A stretch of DNA of 37,984 nt, from assembly GCF_943193025.1 (NCBI RefSeq), contig NZ_CALPCQ010000018.1:1-37984 (forward strand), read 5' to 3'. Within the stretch, counting starts at the first letter, position 1. Every line of letters starts with the position of its first letter. Below, piece by piece: positions 1 through 7,091 of this stretch. The translations under genes were made by a program, and so were the position numbers. A model generated the notes under the pieces. That model did no database searches and was not told the DNA's origin. It saw only the letters and a list, made by a program, of their open reading frames with translations. The stretch comes from Lactobacillus agrestimuris (GTDB lineage Bacteria > Bacillota > Bacilli > Lactobacillales > Lactobacillaceae).

Positions 1-55
1 CTAATTTCCATTTACGATATATTTCTAATTTTTGTTGTTTAGATAATTTAGACAT
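1..55 (-). CDS. Start of a probable IS3 OrfA (helix-turn-helix transposase subunit), partial
   Basis: An ATG at 53-55 opens a frame that runs off the left edge and encodes MSKLSKQQKLEIYRKWKL. This lysine-rich start with a KLEIYRKW segment looks like the beginning of the DNA-binding OrfA of IS3-type transposases, but 18 residues are too few for a firm call. No Shine-Dalgarno sequence precedes the ATG; instead a strong hairpin (62-90) ends seven bases before it. Low translation would suit a transposase. Completeness and any OrfB partner are outside the window. Confidence 0.35.
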   Translation of the reverse strand, partial: MSKLSKQQKLEIYRKWKL

Positions 56-61
56 AACAAA

Positions 62-90
62 AGACCCAAAAGCGTCTAACTTTTGGGTCT
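62..90 (-). terminator. Perfect 11-bp hairpin at the IS end
   Basis: AGACCCAAAAG at 62-72 pairs perfectly with CTTTTGGGTCT at 80-90 around a 7-base loop. On the minus strand it is followed by TTTTG, so it could terminate transcripts arriving from the kinase gene and shield the transposase start from read-through. The outer arm overlaps the presumed IS terminal repeat. The U-run is short, so termination efficiency is uncertain. Confidence 0.5.
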
Positions 91-125
91 CAGTTCAATT
101 TTTGTATAACTCTTTTTAAATATTT

Positions 126-1061
126 TTACCAAATGTGAAGTAAACGAGTTGGGTCTAGTTTACTTAAATTAAACTGATGTACATGTTGCTGTTTATTTTC
201 AGGAAATTCCTTCAGAAAATCTGCTACATTATACAAACCAGTATAATATGACCAAACTCCATGTACCTTTTTAATTGGATCAAGCATTTCATTCCGAATT
301 GGATAAGCAGAAATTAGGAAATGCTTGTGATGGAACTTAAATGCAAAGTATGGCAACTTAAATTCATCGACAGCTTCATCTCGCGTCTTCGCAATTGTAA
401 CCACATTTCGATAACTACCATACTTTTCAGTAAATTTGTCATTGAAAGAAAAGTAGAAGTTAGAAATATGCACATGTGGAAAATCCTTTTCATCAACTTT
501 ATCTGGTACCGCAATCACATGTGAATAACGATCTAGATTACTTTCTCTTTGTGATAAAGCGCGCTCCATTTGGTTAGGCAAAATTGAATGTGCCCATTCT
601 GGAACTTCTGGATGAGCCATGTACGAATTGTACATTTGAATAACAACTTCTGGTTTAACCCAATCATAATGCATTCTCACTTGATTTCGCTTAAGCAAGC
701 TCTCGAGTGTATTATGTTGCATTAAATCGACAACAAACAATTCATAGTGGTATTTATCAACCCATTCTTTGAAATGTTCAATTGAGCTTGGCACAATATG
801 TGTACCGTCAACGATTACTGTCTCCCCATAAGACATTTTATGCTCAACAAGATTATCGACCATTTTTTGGGTTTGCACAGTTACGTGTCGTGGAATCACC
901 TGATGTAAGTAATCAGCATCTTCTTGATAATAGACAGTTAAGTCCGCCAATAATAACCTAATTTGATCACGACTGATCGCATATGGCTGTAAGTGATGAC
1001 GAGCAATAAAAGAAGATTTACCGGAGCCAGGCGCGCCACGTAATAAAAATATTTTACGCAT
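126..1061 (-). CDS. P-loop polynucleotide-kinase-like ATPase with an uncharacterised C-terminal half
   Basis: This 311-residue protein opens with MRKIFLLRGAPGSGKSS, a Walker A loop at residues 9-17, followed by SRDQIR and VIVDGTH segments typical of the T4 polynucleotide-kinase / predicted-kinase P-loop family. That family phosphorylates RNA/DNA 5' ends or small molecules; the substrate here cannot be read from sequence. The N-terminal ~170 residues are kinase-like. The rest is aromatic-rich (HVHISNFYFSF, FAFKFHHKHF) and I recognise no domain in it. The ATG at 1061 has GGAG at 1070-1073. It appears to be a single-gene unit between an extended -10 promoter and the IS end. Confidence 0.7.
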   Translation of the reverse strand: MRKIFLLRGAPGSGKSSFIARHHLQPYAISRDQIRLLLADLTVYYQEDADYLHQVIPRHVTVQTQKMVDNLVEHKMSYGETVIVDGTHIVPSSIEHFKEWVDKYHYELFVVDLMQHNTLESLLKRNQVRMHYDWVKPEVVIQMYNSYMAHPEVPEWAHSILPNQMERALSQRESNLDRYSHVIAVPDKVDEKDFPHVHISNFYFSFNDKFTEKYGSYRNVVTIAKTRDEAVDEFKLPYFAFKFHHKHFLISAYPIRNEMLDPIKKVHGVWSYYTGLYNVADFLKEFPENKQQHVHQFNLSKLDPTRLLHIW

Positions 1062-1106
1062 AGCAAATACTCCAAACTAGAAAAAAATATATTTTGTATC
1101 GTATAA

Positions 1107-1115
1107 ATTTTACCA
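1107..1115 (-). promoter_or_regulatory. Extended -10 promoter for the kinase gene
   Basis: On the minus strand TGGTAAAAT gives a TGn extension plus -10 hexamer TAAAAT at 1107-1112, about 45 bases before the ATG. There is no good -35 at 17 bases, which is tolerated by extended -10 promoters. Confidence 0.35.
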
Positions 1116-1144
1116 TAGATAGACTAGTTCATGATTATGTGGAC

Positions 1145-1169
1145 AAAAAAAGTGTACAATCCGTACACT
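1145..1169 (-). terminator. Rho-independent terminator of the phosphoglycerate mutase operon
   Basis: AGTGTAC (1151-1157) pairs with GTACACT (1163-1169) around a 5-base loop; on the minus strand the stem is followed by six T (1145-1150). The TAG stop of the mutase gene lies inside the distal arm, so the hairpin forms right at the end of the coding sequence. Confidence 0.75.
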
Positions 1170-1845
1170 AATTTAATATATTCTTATCAATAATCCCTAA
1201 ATTTTTATTCATTGTATAAATAATTGGTTCAGCATTTGGAACCTCTAAGTGAATTATGTCCTGATCATTGATATTTTCTATCTTTTTAATCAGAGCTCTC
1301 AGACTTGAACCATGAGCAACTATCAATTGGTCTTCACCCATTAACATCCGACTAGCAACTTGATCATAATAATATGGCATTAAACGGTTTTGCGTTTGGT
1401 GCAAACTTTCTGCCCTCGGCATTAAATGTTGGTCAAACTTTTGGTAACGACGATCAACAATTGGTGACCCCTGCTTAGGTGGAACTGAATTAAATGAACG
1501 ACGCCATTCCAAAACTTGTTCAACACCAAAGACCTTCCGAGAAACATTTTTATTAAGGCCTCTCAATGCTCCATAGTGGCGTTCATTTAAGCGCCAGGTC
1601 TTAGTAATGGGAAGATATGAGAAGCCACAAACTTCTGCAATAATATTAGCAGTTGTAATTGCACGCGAAAGAACTGAAGTATGAATATGGGTTGGAGCAA
1701 AATCATCAATTGTTTTAATTAATTCACCTGCATGTTCTGCTTGCCGTTCACCCTTTGGTGTAAGTGCGACATCATTCCATCCAGTATAAACATTAGCAGC
1801 ATTGGCAATACTTTCACCGTGTCTGACTAAAACTAACTTGACCAT
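1168..1845 (-). CDS. gpmA: 2,3-bisphosphoglycerate-dependent phosphoglycerate mutase-like protein
   Basis: Predicted to interconvert 3- and 2-phosphoglycerate in glycolysis in the cytoplasm. The phosphohistidine motif is LVRHGES (R8, H9, G10), the family block is RLNERHYGALRGLNK, and the second catalytic His is in VAHGSSLRALIK. At 225 residues it is slightly shorter than usual dPGM. The segment after the LNER block (WRRSFNSVPPKQ) departs from the canonical RRSYDxxPP pattern, so it may be a secondary paralogue rather than the main glycolytic enzyme. An AAGGGG ribosome site precedes the ATG at 1845. It is last in a four-gene unit, two bases after the small membrane protein. Confidence 0.8.
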   Translation of the reverse strand: MVKLVLVRHGESIANAANVYTGWNDVALTPKGERQAEHAGELIKTIDDFAPTHIHTSVLSRAITTANIIAEVCGFSYLPITKTWRLNERHYGALRGLNKNVSRKVFGVEQVLEWRRSFNSVPPKQGSPIVDRRYQKFDQHLMPRAESLHQTQNRLMPYYYDQVASRMLMGEDQLIVAHGSSLRALIKKIENINDQDIIHLEVPNAEPIIYTMNKNLGIIDKNILN

Positions 1846-1847
1846 TT

Positions 1848-2036
1848 TTAACCCCTTTTTACTAAGCAGCTAATTAAAAGTCCAATTCCAAAAATCGTAA
1901 AAATTATGCCTAAAATTGCATATGCCCAAACCGACTTTTTTTGCGGTTGATTACGGCGATTAATCGCAAGAGCAATATCATACAAACCAACTATTAAAAC
2001 AACGATTGAGGTAAAGATATTAACTTCAAAATTCAT
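1848..2036 (-). CDS. Small two-helix membrane protein, function unknown
   Basis: 62 residues with two hydrophobic spans, roughly residues 7-25 (IFTSIVVLIVGLYDIALAI) and 38-58 (WAYAILGIIFTIFGIGLLI), separated by a basic, Asn/Gln-rich turn (NRRNQPQKKS). I do not recognise a named family. The ATG lies three bases after the stop of the cation transporter and no Shine-Dalgarno sequence is visible, so translation probably depends on coupling to that gene. Its position between a metal transporter and a mutase suggests a membrane-associated accessory role, which is inference only. Confidence 0.6.
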   Translation of the reverse strand: MNFEVNIFTSIVVLIVGLYDIALAINRRNQPQKKSVWAYAILGIIFTIFGIGLLISCLVKRG

Positions 2037-2039
2037 TTT

Positions 2040-2933
2040 TTATTGTTGAATGCCGGAATTAGACGAGATCATCTTTTCATTTCTACCGCGTTCACATTCT
2101 GCTTGCAAAGTAACATGACTGATATGAAGTTCCTTGTTTAACTTATCTTGAATTGCATTATACAGCTTATCAAGATCTTCTGCTTGCATCCCTTTAGCAA
2201 CATTAATATGAGCATCAAGCATAATCATATCGTCACTGTATTGCCAAACATGAACATGGTGAACATGAATTACTTCAGGAAAAGAAGTAATGATCTGCTT
2301 AACCTGATCTAGATCGACATTCGGATTCCCTTCCATCAAAATATCTGCTGCTTTAATTGTAACTTTGAATGCTTCTCTTAGCAAAAGCGCAGCAGCCAAA
2401 ATTGTCAAAATTGGGTCAACAATAGTAATGTTCCAAACTGCAATTACCACCGATCCAATTACAACTGCAATACTTGAAAGTGTATCTGAAGCCATGTTAA
2501 GAAACATTGCTTTTGCATTTAAACTTCCCTTGGCATCCTTCATCATTAAAAGCATAGAAATTAAATTCCCAGCTAAACCAATCATTGAAACCCAGAACAT
2601 CAACTTCCCTTTAATCGGCTCCGGATTTGAAAATCTTTGGCAAGCTTCAAAAATCAAATATAAGCTGATCACAATCAAAATAACGCCATTAGTAAAGGCA
2701 GCAAGGGTTTCAGCTCGTTCATAACCAAAAGTCTTACGTGTATTTTTCTTTCTCTTAGCGATTAAATTAGCAATAAATGCCAATAAGATTGACCCAACAT
2801 CGCTCAAGTTATGAATCGCATCAGAAAGTAGCGCTAGTGATCCAGAAAGAAAACCACCAATGAACTCGGCCACCGTGATAATAACATTTAACAACGTTGT
2901 TAGTAGGTAGCGCATTGAAGTATTAGATTTCAC
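2040..2933 (-). CDS. Cation diffusion facilitator (CDF) family metal exporter
   Basis: Predicted proton-coupled efflux of a divalent metal across the membrane. I place the start at GTG 2931-2933 because AGGAGG (2940-2945) sits six bases upstream; the open frame extends further but would overlap the previous gene. This gives 297 residues: about six transmembrane helices, then a cytoplasmic dimerisation domain (VIHVHHVHVWQYSDD). Helix 2 carries SDAIHNLSD, an HxxxD metal pair. The helix 5 equivalent reads NMASDTLSS, i.e. NxxxD rather than the usual HxxxD or DxxxD. The metal, zinc or otherwise, is therefore uncertain. It follows the histidine phosphatase gene, whose stop overlaps this ribosome site. 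Confidence 0.85.
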   Translation of the reverse strand: MKSNTSMRYLLTTLLNVIITVAEFIGGFLSGSLALLSDAIHNLSDVGSILLAFIANLIAKRKKNTRKTFGYERAETLAAFTNGVILIVISLYLIFEACQRFSNPEPIKGKLMFWVSMIGLAGNLISMLLMMKDAKGSLNAKAMFLNMASDTLSSIAVVIGSVVIAVWNITIVDPILTILAAALLLREAFKVTIKAADILMEGNPNVDLDQVKQIITSFPEVIHVHHVHVWQYSDDMIMLDAHINVAKGMQAEDLDKLYNAIQDKLNKELHISHVTLQAECERGRNEKMISSNSGIQQ

Positions 2934-2943
2934 GATTTTCCTC

Positions 2944-3624
2944 CTACAAGTTCTCAGCGTCTTGATTATAGGCAATAATTTCAAATCTACCATCATCATG
3001 AATTTTTCCAATTGTCACACTACCATTATTAGGAAATTCAATATCATGATGACCATCACCTTGGTTCCAATATTTAATTCCTAAGGTCTTAATAAAGTCT
3101 CCGTGAGAAACAAGGAGCACCCGCTCCTCATGCTTAGTTAATTCATGCAAGTTTTCAATTGCCCGAACCATTCTTTCATCAAGCTCTTCGCTATTTTCAG
3201 CTAAGTGACGTGGATCGGCCTTTTTAGTAGCTTCTCTAAAGTTTTCAATCCCTATTTGATTGATAATCTTTTGCACATCGGTCTCTTCACCCAGCCCTGC
3301 AGCCTTAGCTATTTGTTTCCAAGTTTCATCGATATCGTCACCTTCAAAGCTACCGAAGAAAACTTCCCTGAATTCAGGTAATTTTTTAATCTTACCAATC
3401 TCTGAAACAGAATTTACATTCTTCATTAAATGAACTGTATCAATTGCTCTCTTAAGATCTGATGAATACATATTGTCAAAGTGAACCTGGGATAAAGCCC
3501 GTGCAGTTCGCTTTAAATCATCGATTCCTTTTACTGTTAAAGGAGAATCACACCAACCCTGAACTTTATTTAACTGGTTGAACATGGTCTCTCCGTGTCG
3601 TACCAAATAAACCTCTGTTGTCAA
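2944..3624 (-). CDS. Histidine phosphatase superfamily protein (GpmB/PhoE-like)
   Basis: 226 residues with the phosphohistidine motif YLVRHGET (R9, H10, G11) and a second His in LLVSHGDFIKTLG. It lacks the LNERHYG block of true dPGM, so a phosphatase of small phosphorylated metabolites is more likely than a mutase. The start is TTG at 3622-3624 with AAGGGG eight bases upstream; the nearby ATG at 3632 is immediately closed by a stop. First gene of the operon that continues with the CDF transporter, the small membrane protein and the GpmA-like protein. Confidence 0.8.
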   Translation of the reverse strand: MTTEVYLVRHGETMFNQLNKVQGWCDSPLTVKGIDDLKRTARALSQVHFDNMYSSDLKRAIDTVHLMKNVNSVSEIGKIKKLPEFREVFFGSFEGDDIDETWKQIAKAAGLGEETDVQKIINQIGIENFREATKKADPRHLAENSEELDERMVRAIENLHELTKHEERVLLVSHGDFIKTLGIKYWNQGDGHHDIEFPNNGSVTIGKIHDDGRFEIIAYNQDAENL

Positions 3625-3656
3625 CTTAACATCCCCTTTTATTTATAATTCATTAT

Positions 3657-3665
3657 ATTGTATCA
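3657..3665 (-). promoter_or_regulatory. Extended -10 promoter for the phosphatase-CDF operon
   Basis: TGATACAAT on the minus strand (TG, one base, then -10 TACAAT at 3657-3662), about 33 bases before the TTG start. A second hexamer, TATAAT, lies at 3652-3657. No convincing -35 is present. Confidence 0.4.
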
Positions 3666-3671
3666 AAATAA

Positions 3672-4436
3672 TTAAAAGTATGCTGATTTAAATAAATATC
3701 CGGCAAGCACCAATGACAATGCTGCTGTCGTCCAGCGAACAACCTTAGGTGATAAGTGTTTTACTGTCTTTTGACCCAAATATCCACCGATAAAGAGTCC
3801 AATTGCTAGTGGAATTGTCATATTCCAGTCAATATGCGAGCCAAAAATAAAGACAATCAATGCAACTAGGTTTCCCAATGAACCTAAAATATTCTTCATT
3901 GCATTCACGGCTACAAAACTGGCCTCGCTGATATAGGTCAAAAAGATCAACATTAAAACTCCGGCCGCTGCACCGAAGTATCCTGTATAAATACCAGCAA
4001 AAAATAATCCAAAATATGCACCGACACTCTTAATAGCACTATGCTGCTGACCACTTAAGTTAAAGGATTTTTTTGAGCCACTAAGTAAAAGCATTGCTGC
4101 TGAAAAAATCACGAAAAATGGCACTAATTTTTCAAAAACTTCACCAGGAAATTTTAGAAGTAACAAACTTCCGACTAACGCCCCAGTAACAGTAAAAAAT
4201 GAATACTTAGTGACTTCTTTCCAATGCCCCTTCATTTCTTCAAGTGATGAAAGGGTCGATCCAATACCTGTAAAAATCAAAGCAGAAGTATTAGTGATAT
4301 TCGCAATCACGGGAGGCGCTCCTGCAATCAATAAAGCTGGATAAGAAACCAGAGATGCCATACTCGCAATTGTCGACACCATTCCGGCTAAAATTCCAGC
4401 TACTATTAAAAATATAAAAGTTGTAATTGGTCCCAT
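3672..4436 (-). CDS. TauE/SafE (TSUP) family membrane permease
   Basis: 254 hydrophobic residues with about eight membrane helices and the repeated layout of the TauE/SafE family: an N-terminal glycine/alanine-rich half (IVAGILAGMVSTIASMASL) and a similar second half (AGIYTGYFGAAAGVLMLIF). The family moves sulfite, sulfoacetate or other small organic anions; the substrate is not readable here. The ATG at 4436 has AGAGG upstream. It appears to be a single-gene unit facing away from the DJ-1-type gene. Confidence 0.8.
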   Translation of the reverse strand: MGPITTFIFLIVAGILAGMVSTIASMASLVSYPALLIAGAPPVIANITNTSALIFTGIGSTLSSLEEMKGHWKEVTKYSFFTVTGALVGSLLLLKFPGEVFEKLVPFFVIFSAAMLLLSGSKKSFNLSGQQHSAIKSVGAYFGLFFAGIYTGYFGAAAGVLMLIFLTYISEASFVAVNAMKNILGSLGNLVALIVFIFGSHIDWNMTIPLAIGLFIGGYLGQKTVKHLSPKVVRWTTAALSLVLAGYLFKSAYF

Positions 4437-4461
4437 CTCGCTACCTCTCTTAATCTATTTT

Positions 4462-4489
4462 ATTATACAATTGAACTATACAAAGTGAA
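4462..4489 (-). promoter_or_regulatory. Promoter of the TSUP permease gene
   Basis: Minus-strand -35 TTCACT (4484-4489), 16-base spacer and perfect -10 TATAAT (4462-4467), 25 bases before the ATG. The 77-base gap is shared with the divergent plus-strand gene, so the two promoters must overlap or abut. Confidence 0.55.
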
Positions 4490-4513
4490 AATCGAAGAAA
4501 GGAAGTTATAATA

Positions 4514-5098
4514 ATGCCAAAAGTTGCCGTTGTTTTTGCAGATGGCTGTGAAGAAGTTGAAGGGTTAAGTGTTGTCGATGTACTGCGCCGCCTAAACGTT
4601 GAATGTGATATGGTTGGGTTAGACAAAATCGATATCATGGGTGATCACAAGATCAAATTAACCTGCGATAAAGTTGTAGATGATAGCTTATTAGACTACG
4701 ACCTTGTTGCCTTCCCAGGAGGAATGGATGGTTCAGCTAACTTACGTGATAACGAAAAGCTGGCCGATCTGATGGTTAAGCGTCACGAAGAAGGTAAATG
4801 GGATGCCGCTATGTGTGCTGCACCACGTGCTTTAGCTAAATATGGCGTTTTAAAAGATGCCGACTTTACCTGCTACCCAGGAATTGAAGAAGAATGTGCT
4901 AAGTACGATTCGTCTGCTAAATTTAGCGAAAGAATTACTGTGACTGATAAAGAACATAAAGTTTTGACTAGTCGCGGTCCTGCCACTGCTTGGGCATTTT
5001 CTTATGCAATTGCTGAAGCTTTGGGTATTGATACTAAGGCTTTAAAACATGGAATGCTTTATGATTACTTAGCTGATAATATTCAAGACAGCTTGTAA
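4514..5098 (+). CDS. DJ-1/PfpI (YajL-like) family protein
   Basis: 194 residues of the class I glutamine-amidotransferase-like DJ-1/PfpI fold. The start is MPKVAVVFADGCEEVEG, with E16 aligned to DJ-1 Glu18. The nucleophile elbow is AAMCAAPRAL (C101), matching DJ-1 Cys106, and AFPGGMDGS forms the preceding loop. Members act in oxidative or carbonyl-stress protection as chaperones, glyoxalases or deglycases; which applies here is unknown. AAAGGAAG lies eight bases before the ATG. It is one of only two plus-strand genes and is followed by its own terminator. Confidence 0.85.
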   Translation: MPKVAVVFADGCEEVEGLSVVDVLRRLNVECDMVGLDKIDIMGDHKIKLTCDKVVDDSLLDYDLVAFPGGMDGSANLRDNEKLADLMVKRHEEGKWDAAMCAAPRALAKYGVLKDADFTCYPGIEEECAKYDSSAKFSERITVTDKEHKVLTSRGPATAWAFSYAIAEALGIDTKALKHGMLYDYLADNIQDSL

Positions 5099-5109
5099 AA
5101 TTTTTAAAA

Positions 5110-5147
5110 AATAAGCTACTGGAATTAATCAAATTCAGTAGCTTATT
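5110..5147. terminator. Bidirectional hairpin terminator after the DJ-1 gene
   Basis: AATAAGCTACTG (5110-5121) pairs with CAGTAGCTTATT (5136-5147), a 12-bp stem with a 14-base loop. It terminates the plus-strand DJ-1 gene. On the minus strand the tail (TTATTTTTT) is actually the better U-run, so it could also end a minus-strand transcript. Confidence 0.75.
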
Positions 5148-5293
5148 TATATTCCATTAAATACGTTTCAACATGAAAGCTCTCATTATCTGACATCTGA
5201 CCACTTTCGTGTCTAATTGATTTGAAGCCTTTCTTACTTCCTTGGGATCCATCCATATTGTGACCAACTGTGACCGTTTTAACAACATAAAAC
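5148..5293 (-). other. Unassigned interval between two terminators; possible small minus-strand ORF
   Basis: About 145 bases lie between the DJ-1 terminator and the rpsI terminator. A minus-strand frame closes at 5143, inside the hairpin, and reads VKTVTVGHNMDGSQGSKKGF and onwards to HVETYLMEYK, with an internal ATG in the NMDG segment. There is no Shine-Dalgarno sequence or promoter in the usual place and I recognise no family. It could be a small gene, a remnant or untranslated spacer. Confidence 0.2.
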
Positions 5294-5323
5294 AAAAAAG
5301 CATCCCGATTGGAATGCTTTTTT
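5294..5323 (-). terminator. Rho-independent terminator after rpsI
   Basis: AAAAAAGCAT (5294-5303) pairs with ATGCTTTTTT (5314-5323), extended by a CC/GG pair near the loop. On the minus strand it ends in a T-run, 24 bases after the rpsI stop. Confidence 0.85.
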
Positions 5324-5346
5324 GAATAGGTACGTAAATCCAAAGA

Positions 5347-5742
5347 TTAACGCTTTGAGAATTGTGAAGCTTTACGGGCTTTCTTCAAACCTGGCTTCTT
5401 TCTTTCCTTCATTCTTGGGTCACGGGTTAAGAAACCTGCCTTCTTCAATGGACCACGGAAATCTGGATCCACATCAAGAAGTGCACGTGCGATACCAAGA
5501 CGGATAGCTCCAGCTTGACCTGAGAAACCACCACCGTTTACGTTAACGTGGATATCGTATTGACCGTCAGTTTCAGTCAAAGTTAATGGTTGCTTCAAGT
5601 CCTTAACCAAGTTAGGGAAAGGAATGTATTCATTAACTTCTTTACCGTTAACGGTAATAGTACCGTTACCTGGTACTAAACGAACACGGGCAACTGAATC
5701 CTTGCGGCGACCTGTACCGATGTATGCAGCTTGTTGTGCCAT
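5347..5742 (-). CDS. rpsI: 30S ribosomal protein S9
   Basis: 131 residues, full length for bacterial S9. The core [19 protein letters not shown] and the basic tail ending [12 protein letters not shown] are diagnostic; the final KR reaches the P-site tRNA anticodon loop in known ribosome structures. AGGAGG at 5751-5756 lies eight bases before the ATG and overlaps the rplM stop. Cotranscribed with rplM, the standard pair, and followed by a strong terminator. Confidence 0.97.
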   Translation of the reverse strand: MAQQAAYIGTGRRKDSVARVRLVPGNGTITVNGKEVNEYIPFPNLVKDLKQPLTLTETDGQYDIHVNVNGGGFSGQAGAIRLGIARALLDVDPDFRGPLKKAGFLTRDPRMKERKKPGLKKARKASQFSKR

Positions 5743-5754
5743 TTATGTTACCTC

Positions 5755-6198
5755 CTAGATTAATTTGTTAATGTCTAACTTTTCAGGCTTTTGAGCTTCA
5801 TGCTTGTGATCTTCACCAGCATAAACGTGCATCTTCATGAATTCTTGGTGACCAAGAGTGTTCTTTGGAAGCATGCCCTTAACTGAAATTTCAACCATCT
5901 TAACTGGGTTTTCAGCAAGTAATTCACCGTATGAAACTGACTTCAAACCACCGCGCCATTCTGAATGGTGATAGTAGAACTTGTCAGTTGCCTTTTTACC
6001 AGTCAACTTAATCTTTGAAGCGTTGATAATGATAACATTGTCACCAGTATCAACATTTGGTGTATATTGAGGTTTATTCTTACCTCTTAAAATAGTGGCT
6101 ACAACAGTTGAAAGACGACCTAAGGTTACGTCTGTTGCATCGATTAAATACCACTTACGTTCAATTTCACTAGATTTTGCTAATGGTGTAGTACGCAA
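5755..6198 (-). CDS. rplM: 50S ribosomal protein L13
   Basis: 147 residues starting [20 protein letters not shown], with the L13 core [20 protein letters not shown] and the [11 protein letters not shown] segment. An early-assembling 23S rRNA-binding protein. The start is TTG at 6196-6198, supported by GGAGG at 6207-6211 eight bases upstream; there is no ATG alternative in a suitable place. First gene of the rplM-rpsI operon, with its own promoter and leader in the gap after truA. Confidence 0.96.
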   Translation of the reverse strand: MRTTPLAKSSEIERKWYLIDATDVTLGRLSTVVATILRGKNKPQYTPNVDTGDNVIIINASKIKLTGKKATDKFYYHHSEWRGGLKSVSYGELLAENPVKMVEISVKGMLPKNTLGHQEFMKMHVYAGEDHKHEAQKPEKLDINKLI

Positions 6199-6222
6199 TT
6201 TAAATTCCTCCGTTTATTTGCA

Positions 6223-6263
6223 GTTTGAAAACAATAAGTTTCCGGGGCCTATCGTGGACAAAC
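6223..6263 (-). promoter_or_regulatory. Putative L13-type leader structure
   Basis: In the rplM 5' UTR, GTTTG (6259-6263) can pair with CAAAC (6223-6227), enclosing a second hairpin GGAAAC-TTATT-GTTTTC next to a GGCCCCGG patch. Firmicutes are known to carry an L13 leader here that is thought to mediate autoregulation. The match to that family is by position and general form only. Confidence 0.45.
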
Positions 6264-6273
6264 ATACTATATT

Positions 6274-6302
6274 AGAGTACGTCCTTTTGACTAAAAAGTC
6301 AA
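6274..6302 (-). promoter_or_regulatory. Promoter of rplM-rpsI
   Basis: Minus-strand -35 TTGACT (6297-6302), 17-base spacer and -10 region TACTCT (6274-6279), followed directly by AATAT. The -35 lies in one arm of a perfect inverted repeat, TTGACT-TTTT-AGTCAA. It lies three bases past the truA stop. Confidence 0.6.
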
Positions 6303-6305
6303 TTG

Positions 6306-7091
6306 TTATTCGCGATCTAGGCGATATTTCTGTGGAATATCTTCATAAAAGACATGATATAGATATAATCCACTCGCTTGAGCAGTTTCTCTAACTTCTT
6401 GTCGATCCTTTGCAGCAATCACTCTTGGAAAATCAGCCACAGGTCTTCTACCATTGCCAATTTCTAGCAAGGTAGCTACTAAAATTCGAACCATATTATA
6501 TAAAAATCCTGAGCCGATGAAATCAAAAATTATCTCATTTTCTTTTTCATCTTTTTCTATATTCACATAATAAATTGTTCGAACCTTATCAATGATCTGT
6601 CCACCACTTGCTGCAAAACTCGTAAAATCATGAGTTCCAATTATATCTTTAGCAGCAGTTTGCATTTTTTCAATATCGATAGGATACGGATAATGTCCCG
6701 TATAGAACCTCTTAAATGGATTGACGAAGCGATCTAAACTAACTCGATAACGATACCACTTACCCTTTGCACTATATCTCACATGAAAATCCTGATCAAC
6801 AATTTCACATTTAGTGAAAACCGTATCCAACGGCATCAAAGAATTCATTGCCAAGATCATCCGCTCAGCTGGGATTTCATTACCAGGATAATCAAAATGG
6901 ATAACCTGCCCCATAGCATGAACTCCAGCATCTGTTCTACCGGATCCTTCGACAATTACTCTTTGGCCTTTTGTCATTTTTTTCAAAGCTTCCTCAATCG
7001 CTCCTTGAACCGTTCTTTGGTTTGGCTGCATCTGGAAGCCGTGAAATGCATGTCCATCATAGGACATTGTCATTTTGTATCTCGTAGTCAT
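6306..7091 (-). CDS. truA: tRNA pseudouridine synthase A (positions 38-40)
   Basis: 261 residues. Converts uridines 38, 39 and 40 of the tRNA anticodon arm to pseudouridine. The catalytic aspartate is D54 in [11 protein letters not shown], equivalent to E. coli Asp60. [20 protein letters not shown] and [10 protein letters not shown] are the other family blocks. Its ATG overlaps the ecfT stop in a TAATG arrangement, so it is translationally coupled as the last gene of the ecfA1-ecfA2-ecfT-truA unit. Confidence 0.95.
   Translation of the reverse strand: MTTRYKMTMSYDGHAFHGFQMQPNQRTVQGAIEEALKKMTKGQRVIVEGSGRTDAGVHAMGQVIHFDYPGNEIPAERMILAMNSLMPLDTVFTKCEIVDQDFHVRYSAKGKWYRYRVSLDRFVNPFKRFYTGHYPYPIDIEKMQTAAKDIIGTHDFTSFAASGGQIIDKVRTIYYVNIEKDEKENEIIFDFIGSGFLYNMVRILVATLLEIGNGRRPVADFPRVIAAKDRQEVRETAQASGLYLYHVFYEDIPQKYRLDRE

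Larger units (their letters stand above)
1..97 (-). mobile_element. End of an IS3-family-like insertion sequence (continues beyond the left edge)
   Basis: Read on the minus strand, a terminus beginning TGAACTGAGACCCAAAAG at position 97 is followed by TTAGAC, a hairpin and a short open frame starting at 55. TG-starting ends with a CCCAAAAG-TTAGAC core resemble the terminal repeats of IS150-group IS3 elements (recalled knowledge, not searched). Only one end is present, so the matching inverted repeat and target duplication cannot be checked here. It lies just 28 bases past the stop of the kinase gene at 126. Confidence 0.45.

Noticed and set aside
2365..2724. Plus-strand 119-codon frame
   Set aside because: Antisense shadow of the CDF transporter.
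2934..3011. N-terminal extension of the CDF protein
   Set aside because: It would start inside the preceding gene; AGGAGG at the right distance points to GTG 2933.
6095..6394. Plus-strand 99-codon frame across the rplM-truA gap
   Set aside because: Overlaps two real genes and the rplM promoter and leader; no family resemblance.
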